Both the position numbers and the translations under genes were made by a program. A stretch of DNA of 64,000 nt from the NCBI RefSeq assembly GCF_000282195.1, contig NZ_AKJT01000033.1, positions 42,110 through 106,109 of the forward strand. Reading direction: 5' to 3'. This document shows, in pieces, positions 17,277 through 24,523 of the stretch; within the stretch, counting starts at the first letter, position 1, and each line of letters starts with the position of its first letter. The DNA is from Pseudomonas sp. GM18 (GTDB lineage: Bacteria; Pseudomonadota; Gammaproteobacteria; Pseudomonadales; Pseudomonadaceae). The notes under the pieces were generated by a model that saw only the letters and a list, made by a program, of their open reading frames with translations, did not search any database and was not told where the DNA came from.

Positions 17277-18305
17277 TCAGTCCTGCCACTCGCTGTTGCG
17301 GGTGGTCAGTTGTGGCCAACGCAACACGGTCGAGCCCCACGAAAGGCCTGCACCGAATGCACTCACCAACACACGCTGGCCGGCCTTGAGGTCGCCGCGC
17401 AGGGCCAGGTCGTTGAGCAGCAGCGGGATGGAGGCGGTCAGGGTGTTGCCCAGCCGCTGGATATTCACCGCCACCTTCTCTGCGGGCAGGCCCAGCTCGA
17501 AAGCCACGGTTTGCAGGATGCGTACATTGGCTTGGTGACCGACGAACCAGTCGACCTGGTCCATCGACCAGCGCGCGCGGTCCAGCACGCTCTGGGCCGA
17601 CGTGGACATACGCGCGACGGCCTGTTCATAGACCGCACGGCCATCCATGTGCAGATAGAACTCGCCCGGCGCTACTGCGTCATGGCCCAGCCCGGCGCTG
17701 GCCGAACGCTGTCGTGAGCCGCCGGCTGGAATTGCCAGCAGGTCCGAACGGGCACCGTCGCTGCCGAGGTCGAAGCAACCGAGCGCGCCGGCCTCGTCCG
17801 CCTCGCCACGGCGCAGGACCACGGCGCCGGCACCGTCACCGAAGATCGGCCGAGTGGCACGGTCTTGCGGGTTGACGAAGGTGGTAAAGGCTTCCGCTCC
17901 GATCAGCAGGACACTGTCGGCGATACCCGCGGCAATCAGCCCGGAAGCGGTGGCCAGCCCATACACGAAGCCGCTGCAGGCAGAGGTGATGTCATAGGCG
18001 GCGATGTCGCCCAGGCCCAGTGCCGACGCCACTTCTGGCGCCACCGCCGGGCAGATGCGCTCCGGCGAGGTGGTCGCGACCACCACCGCCTGCACCGCCC
18101 GCCCACCTGCCGAGGCGAGGGCACGGGCGCCGGCCTTGAGTGCCAGGTCGAGCATGCTCAATCCGTCACTGACCATTCGGCGTTCACGAATGCCGGTGCG
18201 CGATTCTATCCATTCGGGCGTGGTATCCAGCCCACTGGAAATTTGATGATTGTCAATTATCTGAGGCGGAAGACAGCCTCCCAGGCCACACAGGATCACA
18301 GTCAC
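17277..18305 (-). CDS. FabH-type beta-ketoacyl-ACP synthase III
   Basis: 342 residues from the GTG at 18305, which follows AAGGGAG at six bases; a TTG at 18311 would be two codons longer. Active-site Cys110 lies in DITSACSGFVYG; His is in WFVGHQANVRI; Asn is in LGNTLTASIP. KAS III enzymes start chains by condensing an acyl-CoA primer with malonyl-ACP, and pathway-specific copies often choose unusual primers. Placement as the first biosynthetic gene of the operon, followed by ACP and FabF, fits a priming role. Confidence 0.88.
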   Translation of the reverse strand: MTVILCGLGGCLPPQIIDNHQISSGLDTTPEWIESRTGIRERRMVSDGLSMLDLALKAGARALASAGGRAVQAVVVATTSPERICPAVAPEVASALGLGDIAAYDITSACSGFVYGLATASGLIAAGIADSVLLIGAEAFTTFVNPQDRATRPIFGDGAGAVVLRRGEADEAGALGCFDLGSDGARSDLLAIPAGGSRQRSASAGLGHDAVAPGEFYLHMDGRAVYEQAVARMSTSAQSVLDRARWSMDQVDWFVGHQANVRILQTVAFELGLPAEKVAVNIQRLGNTLTASIPLLLNDLALRGDLKAGQRVLVSAFGAGLSWGSTVLRWPQLTTRNSEWQD

Positions 18306-18361
18306 GATCAACTCCCTTGATTTAACGATGGTTCAGATGGCGTGTGGTGTCGCGCCAGGCC

Positions 18362-19255
18362 CTACGTCACTTCCTGACGCGGAGCGCGGCCCAGCGACCA
18401 ACCGAAGTTCATGCCCGCAGCCGCCAGCAGGATGGCGCTCGTGCCAATCACTTGCAGGACGCCGAGCGGGTGGGCGAAGGCAACCCAGTCGACCAGGATG
18501 GCGACGATCGGATAGATGAACGACAGTGCCCCGACCAGCGCCGTGGGGATTTTCTGGATGGCGCTGTACAGCAGGGTCGACATGAGCCCGGTATGGACCA
18601 CGCCGACAATGATCAGGTAAGTCCAGGCGCCCTCGACCGTATCGACCCTGGTGAAGTCCACGAACGGTGCCAGGATCAGCACGCCTACCACCATCTGGAT
18701 CAGCACGATCAGGTGCGCGGGTAAGTCCTTGAGGCGCTTGGTGATCGCCGCCGCCACAGCGTAGAAGAAGGCTGAAGCCAGGGCCAGACAGACACCCAGA
18801 AGGTAATCGGAGCCGGCTGCCTGCCCACTGCCCTTGGCGGACACGATCAGCATCAGACCGGCGAAGGCCAACAGCAACCAGCCGACCTTGGCGGCACTGA
18901 GGCGCTCGGCGAAGAACAGCACACCCAGACCGACCAGCATGAACGGCTGAACGTGGTAGACCACCGTCGCAATGGCGATAGAGGAATGTTTGTAGGCACT
19001 GAACAGCAGCACCCAGTTGAGAATCAGCGCCACCCCGCCCAAGCACACCAGAATGAGCTGCCGGGCGTTGATCAGGGAGCGGCGCAGCACCCCGAGCACC
19101 AGGCACGCAACCAGCATCGCCATGGCGCCGAACAAGCAACGCCAGAACACCACGGCCTCCGGGCTCTGCCCCGACATGATGACGAACCAGCCCACCGTGC
19201 CGGAGATCACCATGGCCGAAATCATTTCGAGCGTCCCACGGGTTTGCGACTTCAT
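18362..19255 (-). CDS. EamA/DMT-superfamily exporter
   Basis: 297 residues with ten hydrophobic segments in two repeats of five, the EamA (RhaT/YdcZ-like) architecture. ATG at 19255 with AAGGAAG about nine bases upstream; a GTG at 19258 is possible. First gene of the leftward operon, so a natural candidate to export the pathway product or take up a precursor. Such permeases carry very varied small metabolites, so the substrate cannot be told. Its promoter faces the divergent XRE-cupin regulator. Confidence 0.82.
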   Translation of the reverse strand: MKSQTRGTLEMISAMVISGTVGWFVIMSGQSPEAVVFWRCLFGAMAMLVACLVLGVLRRSLINARQLILVCLGGVALILNWVLLFSAYKHSSIAIATVVYHVQPFMLVGLGVLFFAERLSAAKVGWLLLAFAGLMLIVSAKGSGQAAGSDYLLGVCLALASAFFYAVAAAITKRLKDLPAHLIVLIQMVVGVLILAPFVDFTRVDTVEGAWTYLIIVGVVHTGLMSTLLYSAIQKIPTALVGALSFIYPIVAILVDWVAFAHPLGVLQVIGTSAILLAAAGMNFGWSLGRAPRQEVT

Positions 19256-19409
19256 CACTCACTGCTTCCTTGCTGCCAGCATTGCCGTAACCTAAGCCGC
19301 CATTCGCGGGGTTGGTTCGGCAAAGCAAACTTTATAATGAACTAATGACCACTATACTGAACAAGGCGCCTGAGAGCGTCAACCCATTTCAGGATGATTT
19401 ACAAAACAA
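19256..19409. promoter_or_regulatory. Divergent promoter region with paired ATAMTGAAC boxes
   Basis: The intergenic region between the leftward operon and the rightward regulator holds a direct repeat: ATAATGAAC at 19334-19342 and ATACTGAAC at 19354-19362, 20 bp apart start to start, about two helical turns. The first overlaps TTATAAT (19332-19338), a good -10 for the regulator gene. Placement suggests the operator of the XRE-cupin protein and autoregulation. The role is inferred from position only. Confidence 0.5.
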
Positions 19410-19991
19410 ATGACTGACATAACGAACGCTCTACTGAGAAATAACCCGAGCCGAATCGATCTGCTGGCCCTTTCAATCAAACGCGAGCGCCTGGCCGCCG
19501 GGCTTTCCTTGACCGAGCTGGCGAAGCGCGCCGGGGTGGCGAAGTCGACCTTGTCTCAATTGGAGTCGGGAATCGGTAACCCCAGCATCGAAACCTTGTG
19601 GTCGCTGGCGATGGCAATGGGCTTGCAAGTCACCCGGTTCTTCGAGCAACCCCAGCAGACCCTGCGGGTGATTCGCGCCAACGAGGGTATGACGACCTAT
19701 GCCGAGACTGCCAATTATGCAGCGACACTGCTTGCCGATTGCCCGGCGGGAGTACAACGCGATATCTACCGGCTCAAAGTGCAGCCCGGCGAAGTTCGGC
19801 TGTCTCAGCCCCACCCACTGGGCACCGTAGAGCACGTGGTGCTGTGCAGTGGCAGTGCCCATATCGGCCCGGCGACTGGACCTGTATTGCTGAACGCTGG
19901 CGACTACATCAGCTACCTGGCGAATGTGCCTCACGTGTTCGAAGCACTCGAGGCGGACACCACTGCGGTGATGGTGATAGAGCATTCCTGA
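19410..19991 (+). CDS. XRE-family regulator with C-terminal cupin domain
   Basis: 193 residues. Residues 16-75 form a Cro/CI helix-turn-helix (RLAAGLSLTELAKRAGVAKS then QLESGIGNPSIETLW). Residues 105-190 form a small beta-barrel cupin (QPGEVRLSQPHPLGTVEHVV and later LLNAGDYISYLANVPHVFEA). This class senses a small ligand in the cupin and represses or activates an adjacent metabolic operon. It is transcribed away from the exporter-FabH operon and probably controls it and itself. The ligand may be the pathway product or a precursor. Confidence 0.88.
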   Translation: MTDITNALLRNNPSRIDLLALSIKRERLAAGLSLTELAKRAGVAKSTLSQLESGIGNPSIETLWSLAMAMGLQVTRFFEQPQQTLRVIRANEGMTTYAETANYAATLLADCPAGVQRDIYRLKVQPGEVRLSQPHPLGTVEHVVLCSGSAHIGPATGPVLLNAGDYISYLANVPHVFEALEADTTAVMVIEHS

Positions 19992-20102
19992 GGTGGGTGC
20001 CATCGACACGGTGGGTATCCGCGTCTTGAATCACCCTGAATTTTCTAGACGCCCTGACAGCTGTGCACGATGCCCCTGACTCCAATGTGGAGTTAACAGA
20101 AA

Positions 20103-20267
20103 CCATTAGAACCCTAATGGAATTCTGCAAGCACTCGCCATTTTCGTTCGCTCGTGTATCACGAGCGAGTGGGGGTAAAAGTGGGGGCGTCACTAATTTT
20201 TTATCACCTGAAACCACCGCCCTAGAGCCAAGTCAAAATGTTTTTTGGCGACCCTGAGAGTCTTTGA
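20103..20267 (+). repeat. Attachment-like repeat, copy C
   Basis: Left to right: inverted repeat CCATTAG/CTAATGG at 20103-20120 (the counterpart of CCATT/AATGG in copy A); perfect hairpin CGCTCGTG-TAT-CACGAGCG at 20149-20167; octamers GTGGGGGT at 20169 and GTGGGGGC at 20181; then, 42 bp after the second octamer start, TAG at 20223 and the codons S-Q-V-K-M-F-F-G-D-P-E-S-L with TGA at 20265-20267. Stem sequences differ from copy A but pairing is kept, so the structure appears to matter. The region 19992-20102 before it holds no gene that I can support. Confidence 0.78.
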
Positions 20268-20313
20268 GGGCATCGGAAGTCAGGCCCAATAAGCCCAGAT
20301 ACAGCGTGAGTGT

Positions 20314-21603
20314 TCAGCCGCAGAGGTACTGATTCAGGGGTGACACCTCTGGCAGCAGCAACTTGCAACTTTCAAAACAAAACGGAAGGACCCAGAGTTT
20401 CAAATCATTTGAGCACCTGAAGTCGAACACAGGCAAAGGTTCAGTAAATGAACCTGTCCATGGGTAGATCAACACGACATTCCCGGCGCCCTTCAAATAG
20501 AGGTGTGCATAGGCGTGGAGCTGGTAGAAATCGGTCTGGCTGAGCAGGTATTTTTCGCGGCTGTTGCCTTTTACGCTATCCAGGAGTTTCCATTTTGTAT
20601 CGAGCACCAAGTGAGACTGCGCACCCTGCTCAATCAGTAAATCCGGCTTCAGACGAAACCAGTCCTGCTCATTGTGGCTCACCAGATACTGCCTGCTGAT
20701 CTGGGTCCGCAGGTTAAAACCCTGCCGGACCTGGCCTGCCAAGTGCTTTGCCACATAGGCTTCGAACACTGCCTCCATGGGAAACAGCAAGGACGGAGCA
20801 TTGTGCTTGCCCGCACCTGTCACCGGGCTGTCGCCCTCCAGAATTAACTTTGCCCAATCAAGCGCGGGCTTGTAATAGTCCATGCCCCGGTCCAGCCGGA
20901 TACGCTTAAGGTCCTGGGCAACATCGGCGCACACCGGCACGTCGGCAAACACAAAACACAACTCTCGTGCCAGGCGCTGATTGCCGGGCGCTTTGCACAT
21001 TCCCAGTGTTTTGAGCAGTGCGCCATGAATCAGCCTGTTTTCAGCGCGGTCCTGGGTGAACTCATCGTATTCGGTAAAGAATCGGTCACGGCGTACCAAA
21101 TTCTCCGAGAGATGACGTGCCATCACCAGTTTGCCGCGCAGGCTGGACAGGTTTGCCTGGCGAGCGGTGTAATCACTGCGCACGCCGCGCTTCACAATGT
21201 GCCCCACTGCCTCGAGAAATTGTTGAAGGAACACTTCGAGCAACGGCATCTGTTCCGTTTGAAGATCAGCATTCAGCGTCCTGATGTGACGAAAACCCCG
21301 CAGGCACTTGAGCATCTCGATCAGTTTTCTGCGCGCCATGGCCGAAGACGTATTGCGACCGATCTTGGGCAGGATCTCTATCTGAAAACCGCAGGGGGCA
21401 CGTAGCACGCCAACGTAATTGCAAACCTGAATTGCGCGCTGCCCCCGTCGACTTGTGAGCTTCAACCAGACTGGCGTGCGCTCACCGGTGGCCAGGCATT
21501 GCTCTTCCAGCCAGGCGAATACGCGCGCGGGGACGGCCTTGCCATTCAAACCGTCACCCGGCCCGACCAGCTTGTCGTACTCGAAAATCTGTACGGCGGT
21601 CAT
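20314..21603 (-). CDS. mcrC: McrC-like subunit of a type IV McrBC restriction endonuclease
   Basis: 429 residues. N-terminal McrC region with PKIGRN near residue 80, and a C-terminal PD-(D/E)xK nuclease: PDLLIEQG near 320 and VLDTKWK near 333. McrC binds the McrB GTPase ring and cuts DNA with modified cytosines. Its ATG (21603-21601) directly abuts the TGA of mcrB (21606-21604), so translation is coupled. The gene ends 47 bp from repeat C, and the pair is the only content of the C-D cassette. Confidence 0.9.
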   Translation of the reverse strand: MTAVQIFEYDKLVGPGDGLNGKAVPARVFAWLEEQCLATGERTPVWLKLTSRRGQRAIQVCNYVGVLRAPCGFQIEILPKIGRNTSSAMARRKLIEMLKCLRGFRHIRTLNADLQTEQMPLLEVFLQQFLEAVGHIVKRGVRSDYTARQANLSSLRGKLVMARHLSENLVRRDRFFTEYDEFTQDRAENRLIHGALLKTLGMCKAPGNQRLARELCFVFADVPVCADVAQDLKRIRLDRGMDYYKPALDWAKLILEGDSPVTGAGKHNAPSLLFPMEAVFEAYVAKHLAGQVRQGFNLRTQISRQYLVSHNEQDWFRLKPDLLIEQGAQSHLVLDTKWKLLDSVKGNSREKYLLSQTDFYQLHAYAHLYLKGAGNVVLIYPWTGSFTEPLPVFDFRCSNDLKLWVLPFCFESCKLLLPEVSPLNQYLCG

Positions 21604-23625
21604 TCAGGACAGCGTCGCATAGATGTCGATATAGGCTTGCGGGTTATCAAGCGCACCTGCATTCAAGCGGTACTGAGGCCTCATCGAGTATTCATCCAGT
21701 TCGTGACTCGAACCGAACAGTCCCTTGAAGCCTTGGTCGGCTTTCAGCGCCTGGACAAATTGAAGCTCTGCTGCCTTTTGGTTGTCGCCCAATACCAGTC
21801 GGATTTTCTGCCAATCATCGAAGAAATATTCCTCCAGCAGCGGAATGATCCGCGTCCGGAAGATCCCGGCCAACGCCGCGAAACGCTCTTCGGGCGCAGC
21901 CTTTTTCAACGCAGTGAAATACGCATGCCCGACGGTATGCTCCCGGTCATACAACGCTTCAATGCGCTTGTTGAGTGCAGTCAGCAGTTGATCGAGATGG
22001 ATTGTATGCCCCCGCTCAGACACCACGACTTCGGCCAATACGGAAGGATCGGGCATCAATTCGATGAATTCGAAACGTCGGCGCAACGCCGTATCAACCA
22101 GCGCCAATGAGCGATCGGCGGTGTTCATCGTACCAATCACGTCGACGTTTGACGGAACGCTGAATGGCTTGCCCGAGTAGGGTAATGTCAGCGTCACCTC
22201 GTACTCGGCCCTCTCGCGCTTGTCGACTTCAATCAGCGTGATCAACTCGCCAAAAATCTTGCTGATATTTCCGCGATTGATTTCGTCGATGACCATCGCA
22301 TATTGCTGATTTAGATCGGCCCTGGCCTTTTCGCACAGCCGTAGGAAAGCGCCTTTTCTGATCTCGTAGCGAACGTCTCCTGATGTCGCTGCGGCTGCCT
22401 GGTCATCTGTGCTCTGGTCTTCACTGTCGACAATCACCGGACGCAGCCCTTCGACGAACTCTTCATACCCGTAGGATTGGTGGAAGGTGACAAATTCGTA
22501 GCGTTTCACCTCGTCGGTGGACGTGTAGTCTCTGCGGAGCAACTCTTGCAACATCCGGGTTTTGCCGGTGCCGGGAGGGCCAAAATAGATTTGATTGCGT
22601 GGGGCGATTGTTCCCTCGGACAATCCGAAGCTATTGGGCTGCTCACCCTCCTCCCTGCCGGCCTCCTCTTCGCTGCCGTACTCGTCTGGCCAGTAACCAA
22701 TGCGACTGGAGTGTTGGCCCCGCTTGGCCGACACGCCGTTTTTGTCGGCATTTGCTGCCTCGACTGACGCCACCAGTTCTTCACTCAGGTCCTGGTTTTG
22801 CGATATCGAATCCAGGCCGTCGAACGATGCCCATCTGACCGACACACGATCCGCTCGCACAAACAACACACCAACCGATGACCCCCTTGTCGCGCTCTTC
22901 TCCTTCCCGCCGAATACCAGTTGAGAGTTAGTGGACTTTGTAGACCACCAATCAAAACCCAGTTCATGTATCGCAACGGCCAACCGTGCAAACAACTGCG
23001 TCATCTCGTGGCTCCAGTTCGGCTGCCGCTCTCTGAAATCCTTGCTTACCTGGAAGTGCCGCAACAGTTCCACCACGCTCGATGTGGTAGTCAAGCCCAG
23101 CTGGTCAGCCATGTCGTCGTATCCAATTCCAAATTTTGTAATAGACGCCGCGCTCCAATCGACAATCCCCTGAAAGCCAAGCGCCAGGCCGTCCTCAGTA
23201 GGCAAGATTGCAACAATGGGTGAAACGTGAACAGGCCCGCGCAGCTTGTTGTAACGGTCACGCAACGCAGCACCTTCGATTTTTGTATCGACCAGATCAA
23301 GTTTGACGACGAATCCCTTGTCGGCATCAATGCCTACGGTATAGGCCAAGCCTTGGGGAGAGTCTGCCTGCGGATAGATACGGGCCCAGTTGTAGCTCAA
23401 AAACTTTTTGTGCCACTGGTCTATAGGCCTGCGAATAACTTTGGGAGCAATGCTGTCCGGGAAAACACGCCATCGCAATTCATTCGCCCACTGCTTGGTG
23501 ATGTCATAAGCTTCGCGCAATTGGCTGTAGGCTTGTCGGTGAGAAGCGTCGGTCTTGTCAAAGACCTTGTCGCGCCAGCCGTTCAAACATTTGAAATGGT
23601 CGCGGGTGAAATAGGTTGGCACCAC
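21604..23625 (-). CDS. mcrB: McrB-like AAA+ GTPase of a type IV restriction system
   Basis: 673 residues, GTG start with AAGGAA upstream (a second GTG follows at 23622). Residues 1 to about 330 form a long N-terminal part unlike the short 5-methylcytosine-flipping domain of E. coli McrB, so target choice may differ. The AAA+ module has Walker A GPPGTGKT at about 349-356, Walker B-like MVIDEINRGNISKIFGEL near 440 and the McrB-type sensor IGTMNTADRSLALVDTALRR. With McrC it should translocate along and cut modified foreign DNA. The promoter must lie between 23626 and repeat D. Confidence 0.9.
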   Translation of the reverse strand: MVPTYFTRDHFKCLNGWRDKVFDKTDASHRQAYSQLREAYDITKQWANELRWRVFPDSIAPKVIRRPIDQWHKKFLSYNWARIYPQADSPQGLAYTVGIDADKGFVVKLDLVDTKIEGAALRDRYNKLRGPVHVSPIVAILPTEDGLALGFQGIVDWSAASITKFGIGYDDMADQLGLTTTSSVVELLRHFQVSKDFRERQPNWSHEMTQLFARLAVAIHELGFDWWSTKSTNSQLVFGGKEKSATRGSSVGVLFVRADRVSVRWASFDGLDSISQNQDLSEELVASVEAANADKNGVSAKRGQHSSRIGYWPDEYGSEEEAGREEGEQPNSFGLSEGTIAPRNQIYFGPPGTGKTRMLQELLRRDYTSTDEVKRYEFVTFHQSYGYEEFVEGLRPVIVDSEDQSTDDQAAAATSGDVRYEIRKGAFLRLCEKARADLNQQYAMVIDEINRGNISKIFGELITLIEVDKRERAEYEVTLTLPYSGKPFSVPSNVDVIGTMNTADRSLALVDTALRRRFEFIELMPDPSVLAEVVVSERGHTIHLDQLLTALNKRIEALYDREHTVGHAYFTALKKAAPEERFAALAGIFRTRIIPLLEEYFFDDWQKIRLVLGDNQKAAELQFVQALKADQGFKGLFGSSHELDEYSMRPQYRLNAGALDNPQAYIDIYATLS

Positions 23626-23761
23626 GTGTTGCTATTCCTTCCTTGAAGATGATTGCATGGTGCCATTACCGCTGATACCTGGATAGAGCGCTTCGAAATG
23701 TTTTGGGGGCATGGACATCCCCGCAATGGCCACCAAGACGTCAGAGGGTCCCTGTCAATGT

Positions 23762-23880
23762 CGATTGAGTACGACGTGCAATCGGGGGCAAATGTGGGGG
23801 CAGTTCCGATAATTCTCGGCCTAGAAGCATTGATCTAGAGCAATGTCAAAATGTTCTTCGGCGACCCTGAGAGCCTTTGA
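23762..23880 (+). repeat. Attachment-like repeat, copy D
   Basis: Hairpin arms CGATTG (23762-23767) and CAATCG (23779-23784), then octamers TCGGGGGC at 23782 and GTGGGGGC at 23794 (12-bp period), then 42 bp to TAG at 23836 and the codons S-N-V-K-M-F-F-G-D-P-E-S-L with TGA at 23878-23880. Only this copy differs in the encoded peptide (Asn for Gln). Hairpin centre to TAG is 63 bp, as in copy A. It closes the mcrBC cassette on its right and is the last copy in the window. Confidence 0.78.
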
Positions 23881-23967
23881 GCCCTTTGGCAGTAACGGTT
23901 AGAACACCACACGCTGCGATAGGGCGCGCCGCGACCCTGCTTTTAGCGCAAGCCCGCGGTACCCCGA

Positions 23968-24354
23968 ATGCCAATGATCACCGTAGGCCGGGCACGACAG
24001 CCAATTGAATGGATCGCGCGCAACGCAGATGCCTGGATCTGGTCGGTGTATGACCCTGCCCAAGTGGCCCAGGTGATTGCAGCGCTGCGCGAAGCAGCAG
24101 GAGATTCAGTCCCGCCGCCCTACGGCTACGCAACTTTTTTCGACCTGGCAACAGACCCTGATGCCCCGGAGCAACGTTTCCACAATGTCATCCGCATGGG
24201 CCGTAAAGCACTGATCGAAAAATGGTATGCCCAGCAAGAAACCGGTGTGACCCACATCGCACTGAACATGAAGCCGTCTCATCGCCACGCGGAAGATGTG
24301 ATCTCTGAGCTGGCCGAGCATGTGTTACCTCTATTCAATGCCCATGCCCGATAG
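23968..24354 (+). pseudogene. LLM-class flavin-dependent oxidoreductase, N-terminally truncated
   Basis: 128 codons from an ATG at 23968. The sequence PMITVGRARQPIEWIARNAD, then RKALIEKW and a helix ending in SELAEHVLPLF corresponds to only the C-terminal third of bacterial luciferase-like monooxygenases, which normally run 300-350 residues. The part carrying most of the flavin pocket is absent and no good ribosome site precedes the ATG. Homology probably begins just after repeat D, so an insertion or deletion event there truncated the gene. Confidence 0.65.
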
Positions 24355-24454
24355 CAAAGTTTCTCTACCCCCATACTCCAGGCTGAGATTTCCGTCATGC
24401 CCTACGATAATCACAGAGGGCCATCAACTGCACTTCAGACCTTCATCGCTGCCA

Positions 24455-24523
24455 TCAGGGCGTTACCCTCAGTAGGTTCAACACCCGTCTGAAGTTGTAG
24501 GCGAGCAGTAGCGTCAGCGCAGC
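24455..24523 (-). pseudogene. Transposase C-terminal scrap
   Basis: A leftward frame ending in TGA at 24457-24455 spells ALTLLLAYNFRRVLNLLRV, the kind of C-terminal segment seen in IS5/IS1182-type transposases. Only about 20 codons remain, and they overlap the last codons of the hipA gene in another frame. It probably marks an old insertion-sequence junction. Confidence 0.5.

Noticed and set aside
809..23880. CRISPR array or integron attC array
   Set aside because: The repeats are only four, kilobases apart, contain coding sequence, and lack both cas/intI genes and the R''/L'' layout of attC sites.
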